The notes under the pieces: model-generated | Databases searched by the model: none | Told to the model about the DNA's origin: nothing | What the model saw: the letters and a program-made list of their open reading frames with translations, nothing else | Source of the DNA: Roseateles terrae | GTDB taxonomy: Bacteria > Pseudomonadota > Gammaproteobacteria > Burkholderiales > Burkholderiaceae_C | Length of the DNA: 64,000 bases | Direction of reading: 5' to 3' | NCBI RefSeq assembly: GCF_014192155.1 | Contig: NZ_JACHXO010000010.1 | Span: 183,099 to 247,098 of the forward strand | Position numbers and translations under genes: made by a program | Part shown: positions 1 to 10,827 of the stretch, one piece after another | Layout of the letters: every line of letters starts with the position of its first letter | Position numbering within the stretch: the stretch's first letter is position 1

Positions 1-114
1 GCCCAGCCAGGACACGGTCCATCCGCGACGCTGCATTTCCGCGGCCACGGCGAGACCGGGGATCACATGGCCCCCGGTGCCCGCAGCCATCACCACGAGG
101 TGGCGCGTGCTCAT
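1..114 (-). CDS. murG: UDP-N-acetylglucosamine--lipid II transferase MurG, N-terminal fragment
   Basis: Only the first 38 codons are inside the window; the gene continues beyond position 1. MurG transfers GlcNAc to undecaprenyl-PP-MurNAc-pentapeptide (lipid I to lipid II) at the inner face of the cytoplasmic membrane. The visible part has the MurG glycine-rich N-terminal loop ([15 protein letters not shown]) that contacts the lipid diphosphate. The start ATG (114-112) overlaps the ftsW stop as ATGA, which fixes the start and implies coupled translation. Its place directly after ftsW is the standard dcw order. Identification is firm although the gene is truncated by the window edge. Confidence 0.93.
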   Translation of the reverse strand, partial: MSTRHLVVMAAGTGGHVIPGLAVAAEMQRRGWTVSWLG

Positions 115-1403
115 GCCCGCCCTCCCCGCATCAACTGCCGGTTCTCAATATCAATACGCAAAACGATCGCCAATGCCACACAGTTCAAAACAGTTGCGGA
201 GCCGCCGTAACTCATCAGCGGCAGGGTCAGGCCCTTGGTCGGCAGCGCACCCAGGTTCACGCCCATGTTGATGAAGGCCTGTCCGCCCATCCAGATGCCG
301 ATGCCCTGGGCATACAGCCCGGCAAACACCCGGTCCAGCGCCACCGCCTGACGGCCGATGTGGAACAGCCGGCGGGACAGCCAGAAGAAGGCGAAGATCA
401 CCAGCGCCACGCCGATGAAGCCCAGTTCCTCGCCGATGACGGCGAGCAGGAAGTCGGTGTGGGCCTCGGGCAGGTAATGCAGCTTCTCCAGGCTGGAACC
501 CAGGCCCTGACCAAAGAATTCGCCGCGGCCGAAGGCGATCAGCGAATGCGTCAGCTGGTAGGCCTTGCCCTGCGCATACTTCTCGTCCCACGGATTCAGG
601 TAGGCAAAGATCCGCTCGCGGCGGAAATCGCTGAAGGTGATCATCAGCACGAACGCGCCGATCAGCACCGCCACGCTGAGGAAGAACATTCGTCCATTCA
701 CGCCGCCCAGGAACAGGATGCCCATGGCGATGGCCGCGATCACCATGAAGGCGCCCATGTCCGGTTCGGCCAGCAGCAGCACACCCACGAAGGCCAGCGC
801 ACAGGCCATCGGCCAGACCGCCTGGAAGAAGTTCTCCTTCACCTCCATCTTGCGGACCATGTAGTTGGCCGCATACATGGCGATGCCGAGCTTGGCCAGC
901 TCGGACGGCTGGAAGTTCATCACGCCCAGCGGCAGCCAGCGGCGAGCGCCGTTCACACCCTTGCCCACATGCGGAATCAGCACGATGACCAGCAGCACCA
1001 GGGCCACCACGAAGATCTTGGGCGCATGCCGCTCCCAGACATTCACCGGCACCATCACCGTCAGCCAGCCGCCCAGCAGACCCAGCACCATGAAGAAGCT
1101 TTGACGCACGAAGAAGTGCATCGGCGAATACTTCGCAAAGCGGGGGCTGTCCGGCAGTGCGATGGAGGCGGAATACACCATCAGCAGGCCCAGGCTCATC
1201 AGGCACAGCACAACGAACACCAGCGTCAGGTCGAAACCCAGGATGCGGGTGGGCTGGCCGGCGGAGGTGGAGACCCAGTCCCGCACCGGCACGTCCATGC
1301 CGCCCGCGCCTGCGCCCGCACCGGCGGTGCCGCGCTGGCGACGGGCCATCAGGCCGCGCATGCGGTCGCCCAGGGTGCTGAGGGTGCTGGCCACGGCGTT
1401 CAT
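111..1403 (-). CDS. ftsW: Septal peptidoglycan glycosyltransferase FtsW (SEDS family)
   Basis: Polytopic membrane protein of 430 residues, about ten hydrophobic segments after a roughly 45-residue cytoplasmic N-terminus that is rich in Ala, Gly and Arg. SEDS proteins polymerise lipid II into glycan strands and work with the transpeptidase FtsI, whose gene lies upstream in the same operon. Family signatures are visible: the RRWLPLG segment followed by FQPSELAK, and the C-terminal stretch [18 protein letters not shown] with the usual LPLMSYGGS. Start ATG overlaps the murD stop (ATGA at 1403-1400) and its stop overlaps the murG start. Product length is slightly above E. coli FtsW because of the N-terminal tail. 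Confidence 0.96.
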   Translation of the reverse strand: MNAVASTLSTLGDRMRGLMARRQRGTAGAGAGAGGMDVPVRDWVSTSAGQPTRILGFDLTLVFVVLCLMSLGLLMVYSASIALPDSPRFAKYSPMHFFVRQSFFMVLGLLGGWLTVMVPVNVWERHAPKIFVVALVLLVIVLIPHVGKGVNGARRWLPLGVMNFQPSELAKLGIAMYAANYMVRKMEVKENFFQAVWPMACALAFVGVLLLAEPDMGAFMVIAAIAMGILFLGGVNGRMFFLSVAVLIGAFVLMITFSDFRRERIFAYLNPWDEKYAQGKAYQLTHSLIAFGRGEFFGQGLGSSLEKLHYLPEAHTDFLLAVIGEELGFIGVALVIFAFFWLSRRLFHIGRQAVALDRVFAGLYAQGIGIWMGGQAFINMGVNLGALPTKGLTLPLMSYGGSATVLNCVALAIVLRIDIENRQLMRGGRA

Positions 1404-3544
1404 CCGATCAACCCCTGGTCCTGGGCCAGCTCATGCACCGTCTGGATGAACACTTCCGCGCGGTGGGCATAGTTGCGGAACATGTCAAGGCTTGCACAAG
1501 CGGGACTCAGCAGCACGCTGTCGCCCGCATGCGCCTGCGCCAGCGCCCAGCGGGTGGCCGCTTCCAGCGACTCATGACGCTGCATCGGCACGCCGGTGTC
1601 GGCCAGCGCCGCTTCAATCTGCGCGGCGTCACGGCCGATCAGCGCCACGGCACGAGTATGAACGGCAATCGGCGTGGCCAGCGGCGAGAAGTCCTGGCCC
1701 TTGCCGTCGCCGCCGAGAATCATCACCAGCTGCGCTGGAGCGCGGTCCACGCCCAGCCCGAGGATGGCAGCGACGGTGGCACCGACGTTGGTGCCCTTGC
1801 TGTCGTCGTAGAAGTCCACGCCCTGGATGGAGGTGACGAATTCGACCCGATGCGGTTCACCGCGATATTCACGCAGCCCGTGCAGCATCGGCGCCAGCGG
1901 GCAATCGATGCTGCTGGCCAATGCGAGGGCCGCCAGGGCATTGGCGGCGTTGTGACGGCCGCGCACCCGCAGCGCGTCAGCCGGCATCAGGCGCTGCAGG
2001 GAGATCGGTTCTTCTTCCTCGCCCTTGCGGCGCTTGACGCCCTCTTCCAGTTCGCGCGCACGCACCAGCCAGGCCATGCCGTTTTCGACGACGAGGCCGA
2101 AGTCGCCGGGGCGGCGCGGGGCATCCAGGCCGAAGCGGACGACGTGGCGCTCCACCAGCTTGCTGGGGCGGCCACGGCCCTGCTTGACCTGCACCGGCGC
2201 AGGCACCAGCGCTTCGACCTCGGGGTCGTCGCGGTTGATGACCATCACGGCCTGCTCGCCAAAGATGCGGCCCTTGGCACGGGCATAAGACGGCATGTCG
2301 CCGTGCCAGTCCAGGTGGTCCTGGGTAATGTTGAGCACCGCGGCGGCCGACGGTTCGAAGCCCACGACACCGTCGAGCTGGAAGCTGGACAGCTCCAGCA
2401 CCCAGACCTGCGGCAGGACGTCGAAGTCCGGGGCACGCGGGGGTGGCGGCTTGATGGGCAGCGGCGCTTCGTCGAGAAGTTCCGCGACGGTGTCGAGGAC
2501 GTTGCGAGTGTCCGGCTCGGCGGCGGCGGGCGTCTCAACGCTTGCAGCCGAAGCATTGGCACTCTGAGCAAGCGCATCGGCGGGCGGAGCAGGCTCCGCC
2601 GCTGTGGCGTCAATGTCGGCATCCGCAGCATCGTCCGGCTGCACGGGTGCAGGCACAGCGACGGAGGCACGAGACGCCGCGTCGCTGCTCAGGGCGGCGC
2701 TTTGGAGATCGGCGGCGCCGGGCGTTTCGCTGGTGGGTGTATTTGCAGCACCAACGCTGGTTGCACTCGGCGCTTCTGTCGCCACAGCCGTGTCCGAGGA
2801 CGGCGCGACTTCACCGACGGGGGCCTGTTCCAATGGGTCGATCGACTCGGCGGAATCGCCAGACGGCGTTGCTGCCGGAGCCGACGACGCGGCCTCGGCG
2901 GCGCGATCAGCTCCGGAATCAGTCACGGGTTCAGTGGCCGCCTCAGCGCTCGCCAATGCCTCGCTGGCGTCACCTGGCTCTGCATCCGCCGACGGCTGCT
3001 GCGGCTGGGGCTCACGGTCCAGCGCGTCCGCCAGCGTGCCCAGCAGCGTCGGTCCGATGTTGCCGGCCATCGCCACACGCCGTCCGGCGCGCTCCGCCAG
3101 CAAGGCGGTCATGCTTGTGGTGGTCGTCTTGCCGTTGGTCCCGGTAATGGCCAACACGCCCGGCGCATAGCGATACAACTGCTTCAGTTCCGCCAGGGCC
3201 TGCGCAAACAGATCCAGCTCGCCCTGCACCCGAAGGCCCAGCGCAGCCGCGCCTTCATACACCGGCTTCAGGCGTTCATCCAGCGGCGACAGGCCCGGGC
3301 TCTTGAACACCAGAGCCTGCGCATCCAGCAGCCCGCTGACCGTCTCGGCCGACAGCGCGCCGTGAATGAAATCCGCCTGCGGCAGCCGCTCGCGCAGCGT
3401 GACAAGTTGCGGCGGTTGCTCGCGGCTGTCCCACACGGTGACGCGCGCACCCAGACGCGCCGCCCAGGCGGCCATCGCCAGGCCGGAGTCACCCAGGCCC
3501 AGCACCAAAGCCGTCCTGTCCTGGAAGAGCGCGGGGAAGTCCAT
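1400..3544 (-). CDS. murD: UDP-N-acetylmuramoylalanine--D-glutamate ligase MurD with large internal insertion
   Basis: Cytoplasmic ATP-dependent ligase adding D-Glu to UDP-MurNAc-L-Ala. The N-terminal Rossmann-like domain starts [13 protein letters not shown]; the central ATP-binding P-loop is [13 protein letters not shown] (about residues 132-144); the C-terminal Mur ligase domain has [12 protein letters not shown]. The product is 714 residues, against about 440 in E. coli. Most of the excess is one low-complexity Ala/Ser/Pro/Glu/Asp-rich segment, about residues 178-376 (roughly 3013-2417), between the GNIGPTLLG loop and the conserved [11 protein letters not shown] strand. The frame stays open and the flanking catalytic blocks are intact, so the enzyme is probably active with a disordered loop. 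It starts 16 bp after the mraY stop and overlaps ftsW. Confidence 0.95.
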   Translation of the reverse strand: MDFPALFQDRTALVLGLGDSGLAMAAWAARLGARVTVWDSREQPPQLVTLRERLPQADFIHGALSAETVSGLLDAQALVFKSPGLSPLDERLKPVYEGAAALGLRVQGELDLFAQALAELKQLYRYAPGVLAITGTNGKTTTTSMTALLAERAGRRVAMAGNIGPTLLGTLADALDREPQPQQPSADAEPGDASEALASAEAATEPVTDSGADRAAEAASSAPAATPSGDSAESIDPLEQAPVGEVAPSSDTAVATEAPSATSVGAANTPTSETPGAADLQSAALSSDAASRASVAVPAPVQPDDAADADIDATAAEPAPPADALAQSANASAASVETPAAAEPDTRNVLDTVAELLDEAPLPIKPPPPRAPDFDVLPQVWVLELSSFQLDGVVGFEPSAAAVLNITQDHLDWHGDMPSYARAKGRIFGEQAVMVINRDDPEVEALVPAPVQVKQGRGRPSKLVERHVVRFGLDAPRRPGDFGLVVENGMAWLVRARELEEGVKRRKGEEEEPISLQRLMPADALRVRGRHNAANALAALALASSIDCPLAPMLHGLREYRGEPHRVEFVTSIQGVDFYDDSKGTNVGATVAAILGLGVDRAPAQLVMILGGDGKGQDFSPLATPIAVHTRAVALIGRDAAQIEAALADTGVPMQRHESLEAATRWALAQAHAGDSVLLSPACASLDMFRNYAHRAEVFIQTVHELAQDQGLIG
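2417..3013 (-). other. Low-complexity insertion in murD (A/S/P/E/D-rich)
   Basis: About 200 codons inside murD encode a region made almost only of Ala, Ser, Pro, Glu, Asp, Thr and Val, without any recognisable fold. It replaces what is a short surface loop in E. coli MurD. No inverted ends, no transposase and no repeat unit of fixed length are seen, so gradual expansion is more likely than insertion of a mobile element. The boundaries are estimated from where MurD-like sequence stops and resumes. Confidence 0.75.
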
Positions 3545-3560
3545 GGTGGCGTTCTGTCGC

Positions 3561-4739
3561 TCAGCGCAGTTTCAGGCTGGCCAGGCCGACGAGGCACAGC
3601 AGCATGGTGATGATCCAGAACCGGACGACCACCTGGGTCTCTTTCCAGCCCGACTTCTCGAAGTGGTGGTGCAGCGGCGCCATCTTGAAGATGCGCCGAC
3701 CCTCGCCGTACTTCCGCTTGGTGTACTTGAACCAGGTCACCTGCAGCATCACCGACAGCACTTCGGCGACGAACACGCCGCCCATGATGCCCAGCACGAT
3801 TTCCTGACGGGTGATCACCGCCAGCGTGCCCAGGCCGCCGCCCAGCGCCAGCGCGCCGACGTCGCCCATGAAGACCTGCGCGGGATGGGTGTTGAACCAC
3901 AGGAAGGCCAGGCCCGCACCGGCCAGCGCTGCGCAGAAGATCAGCAGCTCACCGGCGCCCGGGATGTAGGGGAACAGCAGGTAGCGGCTGTAGACCGACG
4001 AGCCGGTCACGTAGGCAAACACGCCCAGCGCCGAGCCCACCATCACCACCGGCATGATGGCCAGACCATCCAGGCCATCGGTGAAGTTCACCGCATTGCT
4101 GGTGCCGACGATGACGAGGTAGGACAGGCCGATGAAACCGAAGACGCCCAGCGGATAGCTGATCGACTTGAAGAACGGCAGCATCAGGTCGGCCTTGGGC
4201 GGCAGCTCGGTGGAGAAGCCGCTGGAGACCCAGCGGAAGAACAGCTCCACCACGCTGTAGAAACTGGTTTCCGACACGCTGAAGGCCAGGTAGATGGCGG
4301 CGATCAGGCCGATGATCGACTGCCAGAAGAATTTCTCCCGGCTGCGCATGCCCTCGGGGTCCTTGTTGACCACCTTGCGGTAGTCGTCCACCCAGCCGAT
4401 GGCACCAAATCCCATGGTGACCAGCATCACCACCCAGACAAAGCGGTTGGACCAGTCGAACCACAGCAGCGTCGACACGCCGATGCCGATCAGGATCAGC
4501 ACGCCGCCCATGGTGGGGGTGCCGCTCTTGGAGAGGTGCTGCTGCACGCCGTATTCGCGGATGGGCTGGCCGATCTTCAGTTCCGTCAGGCGACGGATGA
4601 CCCACGGGCCGAAGGCCAGACCGATCAGCAGCGCCGTCAGCGCCGCCATCACCGCACGGAAGGTGATGTAGTTGAAAACGCGCAGGAAACCCATTTCAGG
4701 GAAAAAGGTCTGCAGCCATTGGGCCAGACTAAGCAGCAT
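3561..4739 (-). CDS. mraY: Phospho-N-acetylmuramoyl-pentapeptide transferase MraY
   Basis: Integral membrane enzyme, 392 residues, making lipid I from UDP-MurNAc-pentapeptide and undecaprenyl phosphate. About ten hydrophobic segments are seen. Typical MraY blocks are present: the GTPTMGG motif after the first cytoplasmic loop, the DDY acidic pair in [18 protein letters not shown], and the histidine cluster [14 protein letters not shown]. Full length for beta-proteobacterial MraY. The start overlaps the end of murF by 11 bp and murD follows after 16 bp, so it sits inside the dcw transcription unit. Confidence 0.97.
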   Translation of the reverse strand: MLLSLAQWLQTFFPEMGFLRVFNYITFRAVMAALTALLIGLAFGPWVIRRLTELKIGQPIREYGVQQHLSKSGTPTMGGVLILIGIGVSTLLWFDWSNRFVWVVMLVTMGFGAIGWVDDYRKVVNKDPEGMRSREKFFWQSIIGLIAAIYLAFSVSETSFYSVVELFFRWVSSGFSTELPPKADLMLPFFKSISYPLGVFGFIGLSYLVIVGTSNAVNFTDGLDGLAIMPVVMVGSALGVFAYVTGSSVYSRYLLFPYIPGAGELLIFCAALAGAGLAFLWFNTHPAQVFMGDVGALALGGGLGTLAVITRQEIVLGIMGGVFVAEVLSVMLQVTWFKYTKRKYGEGRRIFKMAPLHHHFEKSGWKETQVVVRFWIITMLLCLVGLASLKLR

Positions 4740-6213
4740 GGGTTTCTCCTCGACCGCCGGACTGCAGGGCGGCCACGATCTGTTCCATCTTCATGAAGCG
4801 CGAGCCCTTGACCAGAATGTTCTGGACCTGGGGGGCTTCGCCCAGCGCCTGGATCAGCTGATCCACGGTGTCGAAGGCGCGAGCACCGGCGCCATAGGCG
4901 GCGGCGGCATCCTTGGCGGCGGCACCGGCCGTCCACAACGCGGCCAGGCCTTGGTCGGCCGCATGGGCGCCCACCTCGCGGTGGAAGGCCGGCCCCTGTT
5001 CGCCGACTTCACCCATGTCGCCCAGCACCAGCCAGGAAGTGCCCGGCAGTTCGGCCAGCACGTCGATGGCGGCCCGCACGCTGTCCGGGTTGGCGTTGTA
5101 GCTGTCGTCGATGAGGGTGATGCGGCGGCCCTGCCAGACGGCCGTCTGCAAGGCGGAACGGCCCTTGACCGGCTGGAAGCGCTCCAGCCCTTCGCGAATG
5201 GCCGACAGCGGCGCACCGGCCGCCAGCGTGCAGGCCGCGGCAGCCAGCGCGTTGCGCAGGTTGTGCTGGCCGGCCATGGCCAGCGCTACCGGCACGTCGC
5301 CAGCGGGGGTGTGGATGTCCAGGGCCCAGTGGCCGGCGTGTGAGGGACGGCCCACCGTCTCGGCCGGGGCCGCGGCTGCGTCCACCGCACCGCCCGCATC
5401 CAACTCCGACGGCGGCACCCACTGCGCCCGGCCCATCACATCGGCCTGCCCCTGCAGGGCGAAGGTCAGCATGCCGCGGCCGGCCGCCAGCGCATGCCAC
5501 ACCGGCGCGCACGGATCTTCGGCCGGGAACACCGCCACACCGGCAGGACCGAGCGCGCGGATCACTTCACCGTTCTCACGCGCCACCGCCTCGATGGTGT
5601 GCATGAACTCCTGATGCTCACGCTGCGCGTTGTTGACGAGCGCGACCGTCGGCTGCGCCATTGCAGCCAGCGGCGCAATCTCGCCCGGATGGTTCATGCC
5701 CAGTTCCACCACTGCGGCGCGATGCCACACGGTGTCGTCCTGACGCAGCCGCAGCAGCGTCAGCGGCACGCCGATCTCGTTGTTGAAGTTGCCTTCGGTG
5801 GCCAGCATGCCGGAGCCGCCCAGCCAGGCTCGCAGGATGGACGCAATCATCTGCGTCACCGTCGTCTTGCCATTGCTGCCGGTGACGGCAATCACCGGCA
5901 GATGCTTGCCGGCACGCCAGGCTTGCGACAGCAGGCCCAGCGCCTGCTTCGCATCCGGCACCAGCAGGCCGGGCAGGCCGCACTCCGCCAGACCGCGCTC
6001 GGCGATGGCGGCTACTGCGCCCGCAGCGCGTGCCTGCGGCAGAAACTCATGCGCGTCGAAACGCTCGCCGCGCAGGGCGACAAACAGGTCGCCCTCGCGC
6101 AGCTGACGGGTGTCGGTGCTCACCCGATGGATCGGGGTGGCGGCGTCGCCCAGCAGTTGCACCTGCGGCAGCAGCGGCTGCAGCAGGGCATGGGCCTGGC
6201 CGAGGGTCATCAC
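4729..6213 (-). CDS. murF: UDP-N-acetylmuramoyl-tripeptide--D-alanyl-D-alanine ligase MurF
   Basis: Cytoplasmic ligase that adds the D-Ala-D-Ala dipeptide to the UDP-MurNAc tripeptide. The ATP-binding loop [13 protein letters not shown] lies around residue 110, followed by the MurF-type [13 protein letters not shown] block, the [10 protein letters not shown] block and the C-terminal domain segment [12 protein letters not shown]. Length (494) is slightly greater than E. coli MurF (452) owing to an Ala-rich insert around residues 270-290. ATG at 6213 overlaps the murE stop (ATGA). Confidence 0.96.
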   Translation of the reverse strand: MMTLGQAHALLQPLLPQVQLLGDAATPIHRVSTDTRQLREGDLFVALRGERFDAHEFLPQARAAGAVAAIAERGLAECGLPGLLVPDAKQALGLLSQAWRAGKHLPVIAVTGSNGKTTVTQMIASILRAWLGGSGMLATEGNFNNEIGVPLTLLRLRQDDTVWHRAAVVELGMNHPGEIAPLAAMAQPTVALVNNAQREHQEFMHTIEAVARENGEVIRALGPAGVAVFPAEDPCAPVWHALAAGRGMLTFALQGQADVMGRAQWVPPSELDAGGAVDAAAAPAETVGRPSHAGHWALDIHTPAGDVPVALAMAGQHNLRNALAAAACTLAAGAPLSAIREGLERFQPVKGRSALQTAVWQGRRITLIDDSYNANPDSVRAAIDVLAELPGTSWLVLGDMGEVGEQGPAFHREVGAHAADQGLAALWTAGAAAKDAAAAYGAGARAFDTVDQLIQALGEAPQVQNILVKGSRFMKMEQIVAALQSGGRGETHAA

Positions 6214-7742
6214 AGGCCGGCCCTTTCGATCAGCGCCGCGCGGGCCGCCTGCACATCGGAGAACGGACGGCGTTCGCCGCGGATCTCCTGATAGTCCTCG
6301 TGGCCCTTGCCGGCGATCAGCACCACATCACGGGCACCGGCTTCCCGCACGGCCGTCGCGATGGCTTCGGCGCGGTCGGCCAGCACCAGACGGGCGGACT
6401 GGGCCGGCAGCCCGGCTTCGATGTCGGCCAGGATGCGGGCGGGGTCTTCGTCGCGCGGGTTGTCGCTGGTCAGCACCACATGTGGCGCCAGTCGTGCGGC
6501 GATGGCGCCCATCAGCGGACGCTTGCCGGGGTCACGGTTGCCACCGCAGCCAAACACCACCCGCAGCTCACCGCCACGCGCAGCGGCCAGCGGTTGCAGC
6601 GCCTGCAGGGCTTTTTCCAGCGCGTCAGGCGTGTGGGCGTAATCGACCACCAGCTGCGGCAGCTCGCGGCCATTGCCGACGCGCTGCATGCGGCCCGGCA
6701 CCGGCGTGACCTGGGCGGCCACGCGGGCGATGTCGTCCAGCGCATGGCCGAGCGCACGCAGGCCGGCCATCACACCGAGCAGATTGGAGACGTTGTAGTC
6801 GCCGATCAGGCCGGTCTGCACCGGCACCGATTGCGCGCCTTCCCGCAGGGTGAAGGCCAGGCCCTGCGCTTCGTGGCGAAGGTCTTCTGCCCACAGGCGA
6901 GCGTCGCTGCGGTTCAGGCCGTAGGTCCACACGTCCAGGCCCGGAGCGGACGCGTCGAGCGCCGAGGAAGCCGACAGTTCAGCCGCCAGTTCGGCGCCCT
7001 TGGCATCGTCCAGATTGAGCACCGCCGCCCGCAGGCCCGGCCAGCTGAACAGACGCCGCTTGGCCGCCCAGTAGGCGTCCATGCTGCCGTGATAGTCCAG
7101 ATGGTCCAGGGTGAAGTTGGTGAACAGCGCGACCTGGATGCGGGTGCCCGTCAGCCGATGTTCCTCGATGCCGATGGACGACGCCTCAATGGCGCAGGCG
7201 CCAAAGCCGTCATCCCGCATGCGGCGGAACGCTTCCTGCAGGCGCACCGGATCGGGCGTCGTCAGACCGGTGGCTTCGATCGAGCCGTGGGTGGACGCCC
7301 CCGGCACCGGCGGCTGGCCCACGCCCAGCGTGCCCACCACGCCGCAGCGCGAGCCCAGCAGGGTCAGCGCCTGCGCGATCCACCAGGCGCTGGAGGTCTT
7401 GCCATTGGTGCCGGTGACGGCCAGCACCTGCAGCTCGCTGCTGGGTTCGCCGTAGAAGGCGGAGGCAATCTGGCCGCAGCGCGCCTTCAGGTCCGGCAGG
7501 GACGCAATGCGCGCGTCGACAAAACCATACTCGGCCACGCCCTGGTCCTCGACCAGGCAGGTCGCGGCGCCGGCCGCCAGCGCGCCGGCCACGAACTGGC
7601 GCGCGTCCTTGGCATACCCGGGCCAGGCGATGAAGGCGTCACCCGCACCGACCAATCGGCTGTCGGTGCGCAGCTGGCCGCTCGGAGTCCATTCCTGCAG
7701 CCAGCGGGCGGCTGCTTCGGGGGATTTCAGATGCATCAACAT
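6210..7742 (-). CDS. murE: UDP-N-acetylmuramoyl-L-alanyl-D-glutamate--2,6-diaminopimelate ligase MurE
   Basis: Adds the third residue of the stem peptide. The P-loop TGTNGKTSSAWW, the substrate block TGLTTPDP and the signature TSDNPRDEDP are visible. The DNPR tetrad is the known marker of MurE enzymes that use meso-diaminopimelate, so the cell wall is inferred to be of the usual Gram-negative A1gamma type. 510 residues, full length. It begins 12 bp after the ftsI stop and ends in an ATGA overlap with murF. Confidence 0.96.
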   Translation of the reverse strand: MLMHLKSPEAAARWLQEWTPSGQLRTDSRLVGAGDAFIAWPGYAKDARQFVAGALAAGAATCLVEDQGVAEYGFVDARIASLPDLKARCGQIASAFYGEPSSELQVLAVTGTNGKTSSAWWIAQALTLLGSRCGVVGTLGVGQPPVPGASTHGSIEATGLTTPDPVRLQEAFRRMRDDGFGACAIEASSIGIEEHRLTGTRIQVALFTNFTLDHLDYHGSMDAYWAAKRRLFSWPGLRAAVLNLDDAKGAELAAELSASSALDASAPGLDVWTYGLNRSDARLWAEDLRHEAQGLAFTLREGAQSVPVQTGLIGDYNVSNLLGVMAGLRALGHALDDIARVAAQVTPVPGRMQRVGNGRELPQLVVDYAHTPDALEKALQALQPLAAARGGELRVVFGCGGNRDPGKRPLMGAIAARLAPHVVLTSDNPRDEDPARILADIEAGLPAQSARLVLADRAEAIATAVREAGARDVVLIAGKGHEDYQEIRGERRPFSDVQAARAALIERAGL

Positions 7743-7754
7743 GAGGCTGCCCGC

Positions 7755-9530
7755 TCAAAAACTCTCGTCCACGGCCTGGAGCTTCTGGGCCGCGACGATC
7801 TGTGGCTTGACTTCCAGGTCCGGCGGCTCACCCAGCAGACGCAGGGTCTGAGCCACCACCTGGCTGAAGACGGGGCCGGCCACGGCACCGCCGAAATACT
7901 GGCCGTTCTTCGGCTCATCCACCATCACCGCCACGATGATGCGCGGCTTGGAAATCGGTGCGATGCCCACGAACCAGGAACGGTATTTATGGCTGGCGTA
8001 GCCCTTGCCTTCCTGCTTGTGGGCCGTGCCGGACTTTCCGCCGACGCTGTAGCCGGGCACCATCGCCTGCGGCGCGGTGCCACCGGGGCCGGCCGCCATC
8101 TGCAGCATTTCGCGGATCTGCGCGGCCGTCTTGGGCGAGAAGACCTTGATGCCGGTCACCGGCTCGTCCGGTGCGCGCTTGGTCATCGTCACCGGGATGA
8201 TGTCGCCTTCCCGCGCGAACACGGTGTAGGCACGGGCCAGCTGCAGCAGTGAGGCCGACAGGCCGTAGCCGTAGCTCATCGTGGCCTGCTCGATGGGCCG
8301 CCAGCTCTTGTAGGGACGCAGCTTGCCGGTCACCGCGCCGGGGAAGTTGATCTGCGGACGCTGCCCCAGGCCAATGGCCGTGAACATGTCGTACATCTCC
8401 CGCGGCTGCATCATCAGCGCCATGCGGGCGGCGCCGATGTTGCTGGATTTCTGGATGACCTGCTGAACGGTCAAGTCCCCGTGCGGATGGGAATCCGTCG
8501 GGGACCAGCCGGCAATCACCACGCTGCGGGGACCGGTGCTGAGCACCGTGTCCGGCCGCACCCGCCCGGTCTCCAGAGCCAGGCCGGTGGTGAAGGGCTT
8601 CATGGTGGAGCCGGGCTCGAAGACGTCGGTGAGCGCACGGTTGCGCAGCTGCTCGCCGGAGAGGTTCGTGCGGTGGCCGGGGTCGTAGCTGGGGTAGTTG
8701 GCCAGGGCGAGGATCTCGCCGGTGTGCGCGTCCAGCACCACCACCGAGCCGGCCTTGGCATTGTTCTCTGCCACCGCATCCCGCACCCGCTGATAAGCGA
8801 AGAACTGGACCTTGGCGTCGATGGAAAGTTCGATGTCCTTGCCGTTCATCGCCGGCACCTGCTCGCCGATGTCTTCCACCACGCGGCCCAGCCGGTCGCG
8901 CACGACCGAGCGCGAGCCGTCGCGGCCCTGCAGGTCCTTCTGGAAGGCCAGCTCCACACCTTCCTGGCCGCGTTCTTCCAGATTGGTGAAGCCGACGATG
9001 TGTGCAGCAGCTTCGCCTTCCGGATACTGGCGCTTGTATTCGCGGTCCTGGAAGATGCCCTTCAGGCCCAGGTCCTTGATCTTGGCGGCGGTCTGGTCGT
9101 CGGCCTGCCGGCGCAGGTAGACAAAACGATTGGACGGGTCCAGGCGCTTTTCGAGTTCCGAATAGCTGATGCCCAGGATCTTCGCCAGCTGCTTGCGCTT
9201 CTCGGGATCGTTGTCGACGTCCTTGGGGAAGGCCCAGATCGAAGGCACGGCGACGCTGGCGGCCAGCACCTGGCCGCTGCGGTCACTGATCTTGCCGCGG
9301 CTGGCCGGCACTTCCATCTTATGGGCGTACCGGGCTTCGCCCTGGCGCTGGAAGAAGTCTTCGCCGATCAGCTGGATGTAGGCGGCGCGTCCCAGCAGGC
9401 CCGTGAAGGCCAGGCCCACCAGCGCCACCAGGAAACGCGAGCGCCACGGCGGCGTCTTGGACGCCAGCAACGGGCTGCTCGAGTAGCTGACGCTGCGCGA
9501 GGCGGCATTGGAACGCTTGCGGCCGATCAT
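7755..9530 (-). CDS. ftsI: Septal D,D-transpeptidase FtsI (PBP3)
   Basis: Class B penicillin-binding protein, 591 residues, cross-linking septal peptidoglycan in the periplasm. A short cytoplasmic N-terminus is followed by one membrane anchor (about residues 31-52), the pedestal domain and the transpeptidase domain. The three active-site motifs are present: STMK with the nucleophile near Ser308, SSN in QKSSNIGAARM, and KSGT in GGKSGTAHK. The start overlaps the ftsL stop as ATGA (9530-9527), consistent with the FtsL-FtsI-FtsW divisome module. Confidence 0.97.
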   Translation of the reverse strand: MIGRKRSNAASRSVSYSSSPLLASKTPPWRSRFLVALVGLAFTGLLGRAAYIQLIGEDFFQRQGEARYAHKMEVPASRGKISDRSGQVLAASVAVPSIWAFPKDVDNDPEKRKQLAKILGISYSELEKRLDPSNRFVYLRRQADDQTAAKIKDLGLKGIFQDREYKRQYPEGEAAAHIVGFTNLEERGQEGVELAFQKDLQGRDGSRSVVRDRLGRVVEDIGEQVPAMNGKDIELSIDAKVQFFAYQRVRDAVAENNAKAGSVVVLDAHTGEILALANYPSYDPGHRTNLSGEQLRNRALTDVFEPGSTMKPFTTGLALETGRVRPDTVLSTGPRSVVIAGWSPTDSHPHGDLTVQQVIQKSSNIGAARMALMMQPREMYDMFTAIGLGQRPQINFPGAVTGKLRPYKSWRPIEQATMSYGYGLSASLLQLARAYTVFAREGDIIPVTMTKRAPDEPVTGIKVFSPKTAAQIREMLQMAAGPGGTAPQAMVPGYSVGGKSGTAHKQEGKGYASHKYRSWFVGIAPISKPRIIVAVMVDEPKNGQYFGGAVAGPVFSQVVAQTLRLLGEPPDLEVKPQIVAAQKLQAVDESF

Positions 9531-9832
9531 CGCGTCACTCCGGCCACCTTGGCGCCGCTGGCCGCCTGGGCCGGTGCGTCGGGGTTGAAGGTGATGGCGG
9601 GGCTGATGGGCCGCATCTTCAGACGCTCGCGCGCCACCTGCTCCACCCGCAGGTTGGTGGCCTGGGCCTGGCGTTCAGCCAGGAGGCGTTGATAGTCGGC
9701 ATCCAGGCGCCGGGCTTCGCTCTGCGAGCGGTCGAGTTCGGTGAACAGCCGCCGCGCCTCATAGGCGCTGCGCACCATATAGATGCCAGACGCCAGGACG
9801 GCGATCATCAGCAGCAGGTTCAACCGGGTCAT
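9527..9832 (-). CDS. ftsL: Cell division protein FtsL
   Basis: Small bitopic protein, 101 residues: a short N-terminus, one hydrophobic segment ([15 protein letters not shown]) and a heptad-like coiled coil (about residues 22-75) rich in Arg, Glu and Leu. FtsL forms the FtsQLB complex that activates FtsWI. Sequence is poorly conserved in this family; the call rests on the topology and on the position between rsmH and ftsI, with ATGA overlaps on both sides. Confidence 0.93.
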   Translation of the reverse strand: MTRLNLLLMIAVLASGIYMVRSAYEARRLFTELDRSQSEARRLDADYQRLLAERQAQATNLRVEQVARERLKMRPISPAITFNPDAPAQAASGAKVAGVTR

Positions 9833-10827
9833 CCGCGCCGCCCTCCCCGGCGCTGCTTGCCGGTGGATTCAGGCACGGGCGGGGGCAACGGCGCATCGGT
9901 GCGCTCTGCCACCCGCAGGATGGCCGAGCGGGACCGGGGATTGGCCCGCACTTCGCCTTCCGACGGCTTGATGCGGGCAATTGCCTGCAGGGCCAGCGGC
10001 TTGGGCGCGGCGAAAGGCGCGCGGCGGTCCACTTCATCCTTGCTGTGGGCATTGATGAAGTTCTTGACGATGCGGTCTTCCAGCGAGTGGAAGCTGATGA
10101 TCGCCAGCCGGCCGCCGGTCACCAGCCGCGCCAGCGCGGCATTCAGCCCCTGCTGCAGCTCTTCAAGCTCGGCGTTGACGAAAATCCGTAGAGCCTGAAA
10201 TGTGCGCGTTGCAGGATCCTGGCCCGGTTCGCGGGTTTTGACCGCACCAGCCACGACTTGGGAAAGCTCGGCGGTTGTTCGTACAGGACGCCCGCTTTCC
10301 CGGCGAGCCACAATCGCCTTTGCAATCGGCACAGCAAACCGTTCTTCCCCATAGTCTCGAATCACCGTTGCAAGTTGAGTGACATCCGCGCGCGCCAGGA
10401 ACTCGGCGGCGCTTTCGCCCCGCGTGGTGTCCATGCGCATATCCAGCGGGCCGTCGAAGCGGAAGCTGAAGCCCCGCTCCGGATTGTCGATTTGTGGACT
10501 GGACACACCCAGGTCCAGCAGCACGCCATGGACCTGAGTGATCTGAAGGGCATCCAGCTGCGCGGCCATGTCGGCAAACGGGGCGTGGCAGATGGTGAAA
10601 CGCGGGTCGTCGACCCGCGTCTCGCCGGAGGTGGCGGCCGCGACGGCTTCCGGATCGCGGTCGATCGCGATCAGCCGCCCTCGCTCGGACAGGCGGGAGA
10701 GCAGCAGGCGGGAATGCCCGCCACGGCCGAAGGTGCCGTCGACATAGATGCCGTCGGGGGAATTGAGGACGCCCTCCACCGTTTCCTGCAGCAGGACGGT
10801 GGTGTGGGTGAATGGGGTGGCGCTCAT
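9829..10827 (-). CDS. rsmH: 16S rRNA (cytosine(1402)-N(4))-methyltransferase RsmH
   Basis: SAM-dependent methyltransferase (formerly MraW), 332 residues from the chosen start. It methylates N4 of C1402 in the decoding site of 16S rRNA. Visible blocks are [14 protein letters not shown] at the N-terminus, the SAM-binding segment [25 protein letters not shown] with the usual GFSFR segment, and [15 protein letters not shown] near the end. The frame is open upstream to 10911, but the ATG at 10827 matches the family N-terminus and overlaps the mraZ stop as TGATG, so I place the start there. Confidence 0.95.
   Translation of the reverse strand: MSATPFTHTTVLLQETVEGVLNSPDGIYVDGTFGRGGHSRLLLSRLSERGRLIAIDRDPEAVAAATSGETRVDDPRFTICHAPFADMAAQLDALQITQVHGVLLDLGVSSPQIDNPERGFSFRFDGPLDMRMDTTRGESAAEFLARADVTQLATVIRDYGEERFAVPIAKAIVARRESGRPVRTTAELSQVVAGAVKTREPGQDPATRTFQALRIFVNAELEELQQGLNAALARLVTGGRLAIISFHSLEDRIVKNFINAHSKDEVDRRAPFAAPKPLALQAIARIKPSEGEVRANPRSRSAILRVAERTDAPLPPPVPESTGKQRRGGRRG

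Noticed and set aside
1433..3610. Open frame of 725 codons on the plus strand opposite murD and mraY
   Set aside because: It is antisense to conserved essential genes, rich in His/Arg/Gln as expected for the mirror of GC-rich codons, and shows no domain. Same reasoning for the long frames at 6030-8252, 29441-31828 and 38088-40619.
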